Source of the DNA: Tellurirhabdus rosea
Lineage (GTDB): Bacteria; Bacteroidota; Bacteroidia; Cytophagales; Spirosomataceae
Assembly (NCBI RefSeq): GCF_026278345.1
Contig: NZ_CP111085.1
Coordinates: forward strand, 942,001 to 1,006,000
DNA: 64,000 nucleotides
Direction of reading: 5' to 3'
A program made the position numbers and the translations under genes. Below, in pieces: positions 17,866-26,023 of the stretch; the stretch's first letter is position 1; the number at the start of each line of letters is the position of its first letter. The notes under the pieces were generated by a model that had not been told where the DNA came from, did not search any database, and saw only the letters and a list, made by a program, of their open reading frames with translations.

Positions 17866-19527
17866 TCAGTTGTCCAGGCCCATTTTTCGCAGAAACTCCG
17901 GTTTGACGCGCCGCGCCACATCCACCTCGCTGCCGTCCGACAGCATCACCACGCCGCCTTCGCCGCGGATGTATTTGGTGATGTAATTCACGTTGACGAT
18001 ATGGGATTTGTGCGTTTTGAAAAAATTGTCGTGCTCCTGAAGCTGCTGCTCGAACTCGGCCAGCGAACGCGAGGCCATCAGTTTCTGCTGGTTGACAAAA
18101 TAGACGTTGGCGTAGCTGCCCATCGCCTCGATTCGCAGGATGTCGTTGACCGAAAAAAGGAGAACGCCCTCCATCGTGGCAATCGGGATTTTCCGGCTCT
18201 TCTCCCGCTCTTCCCGCAGGGCTTTCAGAATGTCTTTGAGCTCGCTGTTGGTCGACGGGCGGGGCTCCTCCAGTTCCTTCTCCAGAATCTGGTTTTGCCG
18301 GGCAACGAGCTGCTCGTTCTCCTGCAGACGACGCAACGCCAGTTCCTGCGCCTCCCGGGCTTCGCTGCGTAACTCATTGATCCGTTCCAGCAGGGCAAAG
18401 GTCAGCAGAGTCGCCTGAAACACCGCTCCGATCTGGTAGCCGTAGTAGGTAAAGAAATGGTCGAAGGAAAGAACGTTGAACAGGGTCAGCACCAGAAGCA
18501 GGATTTCCACGATGTAGATTCCCCAGCCCAGCAGGTAGAAGCGGGCCGCCCGAAACCCTTTCCGGTACAGCCAGATGCCGACCCCGAGAAACGACAGAAA
18601 CGTCACCAGAACGGTGATATTGAAAGCCGCTTCGGCCTGCTGTACGCCGAGGATTTTGGCCCCCACAATCAGGGCTCCCAGAAAGGCCATCGCCCGGTAA
18701 AAGTAGATGGTCTTCGGCAGGATTTCCCTTAGATTCAGAAAGGCCACCGAGAAAACGATGCTGCTCAGCAGCGTCAGCAGCCGGATGAGGCTGGAGTTGA
18801 TGCCGTTGTTCATGTAGGGCATCTCCTGCCAGAAAAAATCGAACAGGTAGCCTTCGAACGTCATCATGGTCAGCGCCGAAAAAATAACGTGCAGCGCGTA
18901 CCAGCCGTAGGTTGGGTCGCCCAGCGAACTGTACAGGAAGAAACTGAAGACGGCAATCAGCACCATGATGCCGATGACCGTAAAATTGATCATCGTTTCC
19001 CGGTACACTTTCTGCACAATGGGCTGGATGGCCCCGATTTTGACGGGCAGCACCAGACCGTTCATATCCCGGAAGCCCAGAAACAGATATTGGGGCTTTT
19101 TTCCCAGGTTCAGCACGACGCTGTTGATGGCAAAGTTGCGATTGGCAAACGGCCGCAGGGCGCCGGTTTCCAGAAAATAGGTGGTGTCCTGTCCAACGAC
19201 ATAGGCATCGATGTAGTCCACTTCCTGGGCTTCGATGAACGCGTACAGGGCCTCGGAGGTCAGGTTCTGCAAACTAATTTTGAGCCATATCCGAGAGGAG
19301 GAATAACCGAGGTTGATAATATTATCCTCACTTTTTACAAATTTGCTTTCCGGAAGCCGGGCAATCTCCCGGTAGGTGAGTTGGTTGGTCCTGTCCTCAT
19401 AATACTGGATGTACTGCCCGATCTGGACCAGTTCAGCCGTATTGGAAATTCTCAGCATCGGGTCGGCACAGGCTAACCGGCCCGATACAAGTAGTAAAAG
19501 GAACGTTAGTAAAAAGTTAATTTTCAA
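17866..19527 (-). CDS. 7TMR-DISM sensor fused to a LytTR DNA-binding domain
   Basis: The 553-residue protein joins sensing and DNA binding in one chain. A signal peptide (about 1-21) precedes a 7TMR-DISMED2-like periplasmic beta domain (about 25-175). Seven membrane helices follow (about 180-385), then a coiled coil of about 45 residues, then a LytTR domain (about 455-550; ILRIEAMGSYANVYFV, FFKTHKSHIVNVNYI, VDVARRVKPEFL). It would detect an external ligand and act on DNA while bound to the inner membrane. The start is a TTG at 19525-19527 (complement). It is inferred because it begins the signal peptide and no ATG precedes it in frame. The TTG overlaps a 10-bp tandem repeat. Confidence 0.86.
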   Translation of the reverse strand: MKINFLLTFLLLLVSGRLACADPMLRISNTAELVQIGQYIQYYEDRTNQLTYREIARLPESKFVKSEDNIINLGYSSSRIWLKISLQNLTSEALYAFIEAQEVDYIDAYVVGQDTTYFLETGALRPFANRNFAINSVVLNLGKKPQYLFLGFRDMNGLVLPVKIGAIQPIVQKVYRETMINFTVIGIMVLIAVFSFFLYSSLGDPTYGWYALHVIFSALTMMTFEGYLFDFFWQEMPYMNNGINSSLIRLLTLLSSIVFSVAFLNLREILPKTIYFYRAMAFLGALIVGAKILGVQQAEAAFNITVLVTFLSFLGVGIWLYRKGFRAARFYLLGWGIYIVEILLLVLTLFNVLSFDHFFTYYGYQIGAVFQATLLTFALLERINELRSEAREAQELALRRLQENEQLVARQNQILEKELEEPRPSTNSELKDILKALREEREKSRKIPIATMEGVLLFSVNDILRIEAMGSYANVYFVNQQKLMASRSLAEFEQQLQEHDNFFKTHKSHIVNVNYITKYIRGEGGVVMLSDGSEVDVARRVKPEFLRKMGLDN

Positions 19528-19565
19528 GTTAAAGCAAGTTAAAGCAAGTTAAAGCAAGTTAGAGT
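19526..19565. repeat. 10-bp tandem repeat at the start of the 7TM-LytTR gene
   Basis: Three exact copies of AAGTTAAAGC and a fourth, AAGTTAGAGT, run head to tail. The first copy includes the TTG start codon of the minus-strand gene, so copy number sets the spacing between its promoter and start. Confidence 0.85.
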
Positions 19566-19671
19566 AGGCATAAACGCGAATTGGGGCTTAAATTAACCGT
19601 TGAGCCACTCTGTTCCAATCGACCCGTAACATTTCAATTTTGCCATTCCTTCATCAACTGATTGTAAACGC

Positions 19672-20631
19672 ATGACATCGCTCCCGCCTTCGACTCCTGA
19701 CTTATCGGATAAACTGCGGCAACTGTCCGAGAAATTTGCCGCCATGGGTCAGGATATGGCCTCTTACCTGGAGGGTCTTCTGCAGGCCGACTACCTCACC
19801 TACTGGGACTATATCCATCTGGAGACGCTCCTTTCGCTGCAAAGCCCGCGGACGGCCTACCCCGACGAGCTGATCTTCATCACCTACCACCAGAGCACCG
19901 AGCTGTATTTCAAGCTCATACTGCACGAAATCAGCCAGATAGCCGGAAGAAGCGCCATTGACGCCCGATTTTTTACCGAGCGAATGCAGCGCATCAACCG
20001 CTACTTTTCCATCCTGGAGCATTCCTACGAAGTGATGGTGGAAGGCATGGAAAAAGAGCAGTTTCTGGCCTTCCGCATGGCGCTGCTGCCCTCCAGCGGG
20101 TTTCAGTCCGTTCAGTTTCGAGAAATCGAAATTGTCTCGACCGATTTTGTGCGGCTGCTGACGGGTGTTCCGGCGGGCATCGACCCGGAGGCTTCGTTGC
20201 GGGAGCTGTACGAATTCATGTACTGGAAACAGGGCGCTACCGAACTGGCGACGCAGCAGAAGACCCTGACGCTGAAACAGTTTGAAGCCGCCTACTCGGA
20301 CCGGATTGTCCGTCTGGCCGAAACCTACCGCGACCGCAATCTCTGGCAGATCTTTCTCAAGCTCCAGGCCGCCGGGGAAGTCACCGACGACCTGATCGCC
20401 CAGCTCCGGGAGTACGACCACCGGGTCAACGTGCGCTGGAAGCTGATGCACCTGCGCTCGGCGGTCCGGTATCTGCACAAGGACCCCGACGATATCAAGG
20501 CTACCGGCGGCACCAACTGGCAGAAATACCTTCCGCCCGTCAGCCAGCAGCGGATCTTTTTCCCCGCGCTCTGGACCGAGGCCGAACGCCAGGACTGGGG
20601 CCGGCTCATTCCCGAAGTCCGAAACGGGTAA
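19672..20631 (+). CDS. tryptophan 2,3-dioxygenase family heme protein
   Basis: The 319-residue protein has the family landmarks. YLTYWDYIHLETLLSLQ is followed by DELIFITYHQSTELYFK with the distal His at about residue 73, next to the Trp pocket in known enzymes. WKLMHLRSAVRYL has His260 in the place of the axial heme ligand, and KATGGTNWQKYL corresponds to the GTGGS substrate loop. The classic reaction opens the indole ring of tryptophan to N-formylkynurenine. No other kynurenine-pathway gene is in the window, so the substrate is uncertain. A secreted epimerase-like gene follows 40 bp later, probably in one transcript. There is a divergent 7TM-LytTR gene upstream. Confidence 0.85.
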   Translation: MTSLPPSTPDLSDKLRQLSEKFAAMGQDMASYLEGLLQADYLTYWDYIHLETLLSLQSPRTAYPDELIFITYHQSTELYFKLILHEISQIAGRSAIDARFFTERMQRINRYFSILEHSYEVMVEGMEKEQFLAFRMALLPSSGFQSVQFREIEIVSTDFVRLLTGVPAGIDPEASLRELYEFMYWKQGATELATQQKTLTLKQFEAAYSDRIVRLAETYRDRNLWQIFLKLQAAGEVTDDLIAQLREYDHRVNVRWKLMHLRSAVRYLHKDPDDIKATGGTNWQKYLPPVSQQRIFFPALWTEAERQDWGRLIPEVRNG

Positions 20632-20671
20632 ATGGCCCGCCCTCCTGTCTTTTGCCAAAAAACCGTTTACG

Positions 20672-21526
20672 ATGAAACTATCTGCCCGTTTGGGGGCGGC
20701 GCTGACGCTGCTCCTCGTTACCAGCCTGTCTGTGCTGGCCCAGAAAATGCCCGAAGACAAGGCGGGCTGGAAACTGGGTGCCCAGTCGTACTCCTTCCGT
20801 CTGTTCTCCTTTGCGGAAGCACTCCGAAAAATTGACAGTTGCGGCCTCAAATACGTCGAAGCATTTCCCGGACAGACCATTGGCGGCGGGCTGGAAGGCA
20901 AGATGGACTTCAAGATGGATGCCGCTTCGCGCAACGCGGTCCGGAAGATGCTGAAAGACAAGGGCATCACCGTGGTGGCCTATGGTGTGGTGCGGGCTAA
21001 GGACGAGGCTGAATGGACGCAGCTGTTCGAGTTCGCCAAAGACCTCGGCATTCAGAACATCAACACCGAGCCCGACCCGAATCAGTTTGCCTACATCATT
21101 CCGCTGGCGGAGAAATATAAGATCAACGTCGCCCTGCACAACCACCCGAAGCCGTCGCGCTACTGGCACCCGGACACGGTGCAGAAATACGCCGGAAACA
21201 GCAAGTACGTGGGTGCCTGCGCCGACATCGGCCACTGGGTACGCTCCGGCCTCGACCCGATCCAGTGCCTGAAGCAGTTAAACGGCCGGGTGCTCGGCAT
21301 GCACTTCAAGGATGTGAAGAAAGACACGCCCGACGGCAAATATCACGATGTGGTCTGGGGAACAGGCGACTGTAAAGTGGAGCAGGTCATCGCCGAGCTG
21401 AAACGCCAGAAGTTCAAAGGCCCGATCTCGGCCGAGTATGAGTACCACTGGGAGAACAACGGCCCGGAGATTGCCGAAAGCGCCCGGAATTTCCGGACAT
21501 TCTTTGAAAAGACGAAGGTGCAGTAA
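20672..21526 (+). CDS. secreted sugar phosphate isomerase/epimerase-like TIM-barrel protein
   Basis: The 284-residue protein has a signal peptide (MKLSARLGAALTLLLVTSLS, cleavage near VLAQ). The AP-endonuclease-2/xylose-isomerase-like TIM barrel shows WKLGAQSYSF, KYVEAFPGQ, NINTEPDP, VALHNHPK (metal-binding His), GACADIGHWVRSG (metal-binding Asp and His), GMHFKDVKK and ISAEYEYHW. The metal-site residues of the family are present. Secreted members of this family occur next to sugar-degradation genes in Bacteroidota; here the neighbour is a dioxygenase-like gene instead. The exact reaction is unknown. Confidence 0.87.
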   Translation: MKLSARLGAALTLLLVTSLSVLAQKMPEDKAGWKLGAQSYSFRLFSFAEALRKIDSCGLKYVEAFPGQTIGGGLEGKMDFKMDAASRNAVRKMLKDKGITVVAYGVVRAKDEAEWTQLFEFAKDLGIQNINTEPDPNQFAYIIPLAEKYKINVALHNHPKPSRYWHPDTVQKYAGNSKYVGACADIGHWVRSGLDPIQCLKQLNGRVLGMHFKDVKKDTPDGKYHDVVWGTGDCKVEQVIAELKRQKFKGPISAEYEYHWENNGPEIAESARNFRTFFEKTKVQ

Positions 21527-21533
21527 AGGGGAG

Positions 21534-21633
21534 TTTAGGGTAAAAATTTAGGGTTTATAGTTTAGGGTTTATAGTTTATAGTTGCTTCGCAAATTCAGAC
21601 CTGCGGAGCAACTATAAACTATAAACCCTAAAC
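21534..21633. repeat. heptad-arm palindromic element 2 (TTTAGGG/TTTATAG type)
   Basis: The left arm reads TTTAGGG, TAAAAA, TTTAGGG, TTTATAG, TTTAGGG, TTTATAG, TTTATAG, then the core TTGCTTCGC (21582-21590). The right arm mirrors it from GCGGAGCAAC (21603-21612) through CTATAAA and CCCTAAA units. It fills the convergent gap between two stop codons, and shares both heptads and core with the element at 46.7 kb. Confidence 0.9.
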
Positions 21634-21636
21634 CAT

Positions 21637-21819
21637 TCAGTAACGGTAAACTTTTTTGGCTTGTCCCGGCGGCATGCCGTGCGGATGCGCTTTTTTATAG
21701 CCCTGTGATTTGGAATACCCGCGTGAAGGTGCCTGGCGCTCTACCACGACCACCCGGGTGCAGGAAAAACCGAGCGAGCCGATAGCCAGTACGAGAAGAA
21801 ATCGTTGAAAGTGTTTCAT
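21637..21819 (-). CDS. small putative lipoprotein, 60 residues
   Basis: A basic N-terminus and hydrophobic stretch (MKHFQRFLLVLAIGSLG) lead to FSC, a plausible lipobox with Cys at about residue 20. A short basic tail rich in Gly, Lys and His ends with PPGQAKKVYRY. Such PPGQAKK endings recur in small Bacteroidota envelope proteins of unknown function. The ATG at 21819 was chosen because it begins the signal peptide; the upstream ATG at 21855 adds non-signal residues. The stop lies 4 bp from the palindromic element. Confidence 0.6.
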   Translation of the reverse strand: MKHFQRFLLVLAIGSLGFSCTRVVVVERQAPSRGYSKSQGYKKAHPHGMPPGQAKKVYRY

Positions 21820-21945
21820 AACCGTTTTTGTTGAGATAACGAAGGTACGACACAAAAATGATATATGAACCCTGTTTTATCGGACAAAAAAATCCCCGGC
21901 TATGAAGCGATCCCTTTCCGTTTTAAAAAATTAACCAGGAAGCGA

Positions 21946-22377
21946 TCAGGCTATATTATTGGGGTGTAAACTCTTTTGCCAGTACCGGATAATGAGGTCT
22001 ATATTTTCTTTATAAACCTCAAACTCATAAGGTTTCTGGTAATACCCCTGAATGTTGCCTTTGTACACCCTTTTAATATCATCAGCATTGACCGAATCGG
22101 TTAGAAAGATGAAGGGAATGGATTTTAACCTTAGGTAGTCATCCGCTTCAATGTGTTGGCGCACCTCAATGCCGTTTAAAGGCCGCATAAACATATCGCA
22201 GAGAATGACCAGCGATTGTTCCTCTGTCGTACTCAGATATTCAAGGGCTTTAAAAGGGTCTGAGAAAAATCGTAACGGATTGAAAATGGATAAGTCCTGA
22301 AGCGCTTTTTTTATAATGTATACTTCATCTTCATCATCGTCAATATAAACAATCGGGCCTGTGTTATTGGAGAGCAT
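21946..22377 (-). CDS. single-domain response regulator receiver protein
   Basis: The 143-residue protein is one CheY-like receiver domain. The acidic cluster (YIDDDEDE) is at about residues 11-18. The phospho-acceptor Asp is in ILCDMFMRPLNG, the switch Thr in FLTDS, and the conserved Lys in YYQKPYEFE. There is no output domain, so it must signal by protein contact. No histidine kinase lies nearby. By eye the gene is clearly more AT-rich than its surroundings, which may mean recent transfer. Confidence 0.88.
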   Translation of the reverse strand: MLSNNTGPIVYIDDDEDEVYIIKKALQDLSIFNPLRFFSDPFKALEYLSTTEEQSLVILCDMFMRPLNGIEVRQHIEADDYLRLKSIPFIFLTDSVNADDIKRVYKGNIQGYYQKPYEFEVYKENIDLIIRYWQKSLHPNNIA

Positions 22378-22737
22378 TGGGGCTTGTCTAGTTGCAACTA
22401 TAACAGGCTTTTACCTCGTTTGTTTGACTTCCTTCCGCAGTCCTGAACATTTGACGCTTGACGTTTGACACTGGACTGAAACGGTACTTCTCTTCACAAA
22501 AGCCCGGACTGCTGTCACGCGTCAACTATCCGGTACAGTTTGTACACGCCTCCCCGCCAACGCCCGGACGAGAGTCGAAAATATTCTGAAAGGGGCTCAT
22601 TGAGTCGCCCTCCCAAAAAACAAAACCCGCTCAAACGGCGGGTCTGTCATCAGTTTACCTTAACCTTTCTTAACTCCTAACTATAAACCTATATCGTGTG
22701 GCGACCGGCGAAACCTCCCGGGCTTCGCCAATCGACC
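22378..22737. other. 360-bp intergenic region with a degenerate heptad repeat
   Basis: No gene is seen. Four 7-bp units (TTGACGC, TTGACGT, TTGACAC, TGGACTG) run from 22451 to 22478. Inverted counterparts CTGTCAC and GCGTCAA lie at 22512-22525. This looks like a decayed member of the heptad palindrome family. The only other item is the terminator at 22613-22643. Confidence 0.55.
22613..22643 (-). terminator. rho-independent terminator of the small secreted protein gene
   Basis: ACCCGC and GCGGGT (22625-22643) form the hairpin. On the - strand it is followed by TTTTGTTTTTT. It lies about 95 bp beyond the stop codon of the minus-strand gene. Confidence 0.75.
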
Positions 22738-23130
22738 TTAGTTCATCGCAATCGACCGGTAGGAAGCCACTTCGGGCTGGCTGGTTTTCAGCGTCAGCTG
22801 CTTGATTTCCTTTGTTTCTCCGTTGGTGATTTCGACCAGATACACTCCGTCTTCGAGGGCGCTGATGTCGAAGCGGGCTTTCGTCGGCTTGCTGGCTTTG
22901 CCCATGAACTGGCTGGCCAGCATCTCCCCTTTCTGGTCGAGCAGGCGGACGGCCACGCTCCGGTTGGTTCCGTTGGCGACCACCACGTTCAGTTTCGTTG
23001 AACCGGCGGAGGGGTAGATGGCCGTCTGCATGACGGCTTTTTCTTTTTTGTCGTCGGCCGTATGGTCGGCGGCGAACGAAGTGCCCGTTACCAGCATGGC
23101 AAGGGCGAGTGAGGCGATTAAATTTTTCAT
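22738..23130 (-). CDS. small secreted protein with T9SS-sorting-like beta domain
   Basis: The 130-residue protein has a signal peptide (MKNLIASLALAMLVTGTSFAA) and a short charged spacer. One beta-sandwich region (about 36-112) runs IYPSAGSTKLNVVV, VAVRLLDQKGEMLAS, FDISALEDGVYLVEITNGE and KQLTL. The pattern resembles type IX secretion C-terminal sorting domains, but here about 18 residues follow it and there is no large passenger, so it is probably a stand-alone small periplasmic or surface protein. It stands alone with its own terminator. The function is unknown. Confidence 0.7.
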   Translation of the reverse strand: MKNLIASLALAMLVTGTSFAADHTADDKKEKAVMQTAIYPSAGSTKLNVVVANGTNRSVAVRLLDQKGEMLASQFMGKASKPTKARFDISALEDGVYLVEITNGETKEIKQLTLKTSQPEVASYRSIAMN

Positions 23131-23465
23131 GTCTTTGTTGTTGTTTACTGTTGTTGTGTGAATAGTGTCATCGCCGTTTTCCGCGGCTGCCTGAGTGCGT
23201 TGCGGCTGATTGACGATTCAAAGGTAAAGCGGTTTTTGGGGGACTTGCCACCAATTTTACCTTAAAAGCAATTTTTGAGGGATGAACCGTACAAAAAGGC
23301 GGACGAATCGTTTTCGCAGAATTTTATTCCGGCTAACGCCCTCAAAAAGACAGGTTTGCCGTTAACATTTCTTAACAAATAACCGCTTGAGCGCCCCAGA
23401 CAGAATTTTCTTTCGAATCCGGCTTAACCTTCCGGGATGAGTGGTTTTTATTGGGGAAGGACGGA
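23131..23465. other. intergenic region upstream of pgeF, nothing recognised
   Basis: About 335 bp lie between two divergently transcribed genes. I see no gene, RNA or repeat in it; only the -7-like box at its right edge. Confidence 0.5.
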
Positions 23466-23473
23466 TAATTTTG
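23466..23473 (+). promoter_or_regulatory. candidate -7 box for pgeF
   Basis: TAATTTTG matches TAnnTTTG. It ends only 4 bp before the ATG at 23478. Either the mRNA is nearly leaderless or the true start is the downstream ATG at 23511. Confidence 0.4.
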
Positions 23474-23477
23474 CCCT

Positions 23478-24245
23478 ATGGTATCATCCGTTTCTTTTCG
23501 CACGCCCGCAATGGCCGCCCAGTTTCCGGACCTCCTCGCCGCCGAAAGCACGCGGCACGGCGGCGTCAGTCCCGCTCCCTTTGCTTCGCTCAATCTAGGC
23601 CTGAATACCGCCGACAACCCCGCTCATGTGGAAATCAATCGAACCCGGTTCTTCCAGAGCTTCGGCATCGCGCCCGATCGCGTGGCTTCTTCCCACCAGG
23701 TGCACGGCGACGAGGTCCTGATCGCCACCGGGCCGGGACGCTACAGTGGTTACGACGCCCTCGTCACGAACGAGCGGGACCTTTACCTGACCGTCACGGT
23801 AGCCGACTGCACTCCGATCCTGCTGTTCGATCCGGTTCAGAAAGCCGTGGGGGCCGTTCATGCCGGGTGGCGCGGCACTGCCGCCGACATTGCGCTCAAA
23901 ACCCTGCGGACCATGCAGGAAGCCTTCGGAACCCGACCGGCCGATTGCCTGGCATATATCGGTACGTGTATCGATGAGTGTTCGTTTGAAGTAGGGCCGG
24001 AGGTGGCCGAAGCCTTTACGGAAGAGCATCGCCGCTTCGACGCCGCCAAAAACCGTTTTTACGTTGACCTGAAAGCGGCCAACCGGGCGCAGCTGATTGC
24101 GGGCGGATTGCCGGAAGCCCGAATCGAAGTATCTCCTTTTTCGACCGTGCTGCACAACGCTGAGTATTTTTCGTACCGGCTCGAAGGGGGGCAGACAGGT
24201 CGGATGCTGGCTCTGATTGGCCTTCGGAGCATTCCCGTTCCCTAA
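23478..24245 (+). CDS. pgeF: peptidoglycan editing factor PgeF (YfiH, laccase-fold)
   Basis: PgeF is a cytoplasmic hydrolase that removes mis-incorporated amino acids from peptidoglycan precursors; older annotations call it polyphenol oxidase. The 255-residue product has all family motifs: STRHGGVS, FASLNLGLNT, SSHQVHGDEV, VTVADCTPILLFD (metal-site Cys), VGAVHAGWRGT (metal-site His), IGTCIDECSFEVGPEV and FYVDLKAANRAQL. The start at 23478 gives the full length, but a -7 box immediately upstream makes the ATG at 23511 (MAAQFPDLL) a serious alternative. It stands alone. Confidence 0.94.
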   Translation: MVSSVSFRTPAMAAQFPDLLAAESTRHGGVSPAPFASLNLGLNTADNPAHVEINRTRFFQSFGIAPDRVASSHQVHGDEVLIATGPGRYSGYDALVTNERDLYLTVTVADCTPILLFDPVQKAVGAVHAGWRGTAADIALKTLRTMQEAFGTRPADCLAYIGTCIDECSFEVGPEVAEAFTEEHRRFDAAKNRFYVDLKAANRAQLIAGGLPEARIEVSPFSTVLHNAEYFSYRLEGGQTGRMLALIGLRSIPVP

Positions 24246-24291
24246 GTCGCCGTAATTTTTTGCAAACAAAATCAAAACGGCCCCGGTTATT

Positions 24292-24570
24292 ATGGCAAAC
24301 TCAACGCAAGAAAAATATATGGAACTCTTAGTAACAATTCTGGTAGGTGCGGTAGCCGGATGGCTCGCCGACCTCGTTTTCAAGCGGTTCTCGCTGTCAC
24401 TGTTGATGGAGATTATCCTGGGTATTGTAGGGGCGCTTGTAGGCGGCTGGCTCTTTGGAAACGTCCTGAACACGGGTTCAGAAATTGTGAACCGGATTAT
24501 TACGGCCTTTATTGGTGCGGTGATCATTTTGGGTATCGCCGCCCTGTTCAGTCGCCGCCGGACTGTGTAA
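24292..24570 (+). CDS. GlsB/YeaQ/YmgE family stress-response membrane protein
   Basis: This small inner-membrane protein of 92 residues has three hydrophobic helices: LLVTILVGAVAGWLADLVF, LLMEIILGIVGALVGGWLFG and IITAFIGAVIILGIAALF. The Gly-rich GWLAD and IVGALVGGWL motifs are typical of the transglycosylase-associated/YeaQ family, linked to stress but without a known activity. Family members usually start at the first helix, so the ATG at 24319 (MELLVTILVG) may be the real start and the nine residues before it (MANSTQEKY) optional. A strong terminator follows. Confidence 0.88.
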   Translation: MANSTQEKYMELLVTILVGAVAGWLADLVFKRFSLSLLMEIILGIVGALVGGWLFGNVLNTGSEIVNRIITAFIGAVIILGIAALFSRRRTV

Positions 24571-24615
24571 CACGACCATCCGATTTCGGTATACATCTTT
24601 AGGTTGTGACCGTTG

Positions 24616-24655
24616 GCAAGCCGTTCGACTCGTGAGTCGGCGGCTTGCTTTTTTT
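24616..24655 (+). terminator. rho-independent terminator of the YeaQ-family gene
   Basis: The two-part stem GCAAGCCG and CGACT pairs with AGTCG and CGGCTTGC around a 4-nt loop and is followed by seven T. It is one of the strongest terminators in the window. Confidence 0.9.
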
Positions 24656-24773
24656 GATTAGAGAAAAGAGAAGAGATAAAGGAGAAAAGACAAGAGACAA
24701 AGGACGTCAGCAATCGACCGCCTTTTGACTTTTCTCTTTTCTCTATTTTCTTTTATCTTTTCTCTTACTAATC
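24656..24773. repeat. heptad-arm palindromic element 3 (AGAGAAA type)
   Basis: The left arm is built from purine heptads such as AGAGAAA, AGAGAAG, AGATAAA, GGAGAAA, AGACAAG and AGACAAA. The right arm (about 24721-24773) is the pyrimidine complement, with CTTTTCT-like units. The middle differs from the TTGCTTCGC core family. The right arm reaches the birA stop codon (24772-24774), as in the other elements. Confidence 0.8.
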
Positions 24774-25584
24774 AAATCACAAATTCCACCTCCTTAAATC
24801 CGAAATAGCGCAGTCGTCCGGCGGTTTCGATGGCCAGCAGGCCGGTTTCGCCTACTCCAACGATGCTGCCGCGGAAACGCTCTCCGTCGGATACATACTC
24901 CGCTTCTTCCTGATACCGAAACAACCGCTGAAGGTATTCTGCCTTCAGCACATCCCGCCGACCCGACCGCAGCGCCAGGTACCGCTTTTCGAGTGCTTCG
25001 GCGATGGAATTCAACGAATTTTCCAGAACGAATTCACCGTCGTTTGGTGTTTCATTAAGGAGTGAGGTTGCGTTGGGATGCGAAAAACGGGTCTGGTTGA
25101 TATTTATTCCGATTCCGACGACCGACCACGCAATAGAATAGCCCTGCAAGGTGTTTTCAATTAAAATACCGCCGATTTTTCGGTTGTCCACGTACAGATC
25201 ATTCGGCCATTTGATGCGCATCCGTTCGTGAAGGTGCGTCACCAGCCAGTCGCTGATGCCGAGGGAGATAGCGATGTTGAGCCAGAACTGTTCGGAAGCC
25301 TGCAGAAAAGAAGGCTGAAGAACGAGCGAGAACGTCAGATTTTCGCCGGGGCGGGCTTCCCACGGATTGCCGCGCTGGCCCCGACCGGCCGTTTGATGGT
25401 GTGTAATAACGAGGAGTCCTTCCGATGCCTGTCCGTTCAGAATCAGTTCCGACGCCACATCGTTGGTTGACTGACAAGTTGGCAGGTATTGTATAGTTTG
25501 CCCAAGAATTAAGGTTTTGGGTTGATTATTGTACAACTTATTTTTACATTTAGTTAAAAAGAACGCCGGATACATGGTACGCAC
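24772..25584 (-). CDS. birA: biotin--[acetyl-CoA-carboxylase] ligase
   Basis: The enzyme activates biotin with ATP and attaches it to the lysine of biotin carrier domains. The 270-residue protein lacks the N-terminal DNA-binding domain of E. coli BirA, so it is a group I, non-repressor ligase. Motifs are CQSTNDVASEL, the biotinyl-AMP loop AGRGQRGNPWEA (GRGRxG-like), KWPNDLYV with KIGGILIEN, and SVVGIGININQ. The C-terminal cap is present. The start at 25584 is uncertain (ATG at 25575 is equally good). A likely client is the biotinyl protein encoded near 36.2 kb. It is divergent from rsfS. Confidence 0.93.
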   Translation of the reverse strand: MRTMYPAFFLTKCKNKLYNNQPKTLILGQTIQYLPTCQSTNDVASELILNGQASEGLLVITHHQTAGRGQRGNPWEARPGENLTFSLVLQPSFLQASEQFWLNIAISLGISDWLVTHLHERMRIKWPNDLYVDNRKIGGILIENTLQGYSIAWSVVGIGININQTRFSHPNATSLLNETPNDGEFVLENSLNSIAEALEKRYLALRSGRRDVLKAEYLQRLFRYQEEAEYVSDGERFRGSIVGVGETGLLAIETAGRLRYFGFKEVEFVI

Positions 25585-25636
25585 GGCTTTACCTGCGGAC
25601 CCGCTGGCCCCGCGTGGTGCAATTTAAACCAACAGC

Positions 25637-26023
25637 ATGAGAATTAACAAAGCGAAAGAACTTACATCCGAAGAACTGTGCGATTTAGTGGTTAAAGGGA
25701 TGCAGGAGAAGAAAGCCGTTGACATTGTCGTCATGGACCTTCGGGGTGTCAAAAATGCCATTACCGATTTTTTTGTAATCTGCTCCGGTAACTCTGATAC
25801 TCAGCTCGACGCCATTTCCACTTCCATCGAGGAAGAAGTTCATAAAGCAAGTAAGATCAACCCCTGGCATAACGAAGGCCGCATGAACCGCGAATGGATC
25901 CTGCTTGACTATGTAGACGTTGTCGCTCACATTTTCAAGAAAGACCGCCGGGCTTTCTACGACCTTGAACAACTCTGGGGCGACGCCGAGATCCGCGTGA
26001 TCGAGGAGTCCGTTGCTGCTTAA
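25637..26023 (+). CDS. rsfS: ribosome silencing factor RsfS
   Basis: RsfS binds ribosomal protein uL14 and blocks subunit joining when nutrients are short. The 128-residue protein has the expected DUF143 pattern: KAVDIVVMDLRGVKNAITDFFVICSG, STSIEEEVHKAS, GRMNREWILLDYVDVVAHIF and RAFYDLEQLWGDAE. Its length is normal. The ftsH gene starts 149 bp later on the same strand, the usual Bacteroidota order. A 9-bp hairpin, CAAACGTGC/GCACGTTTG (26039-26066), lies between them without a T-run, so read-through to ftsH is likely. Confidence 0.96.
   Translation: MRINKAKELTSEELCDLVVKGMQEKKAVDIVVMDLRGVKNAITDFFVICSGNSDTQLDAISTSIEEEVHKASKINPWHNEGRMNREWILLDYVDVVAHIFKKDRRAFYDLEQLWGDAEIRVIEESVAA

Noticed and set aside
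21534-21581. TTTAGGG repeats resembling telomere repeats
   Set aside because: The match to the plant telomere heptamer is coincidental: units alternate with TTTATAG, sit in a hairpin and are internal to the chromosome.
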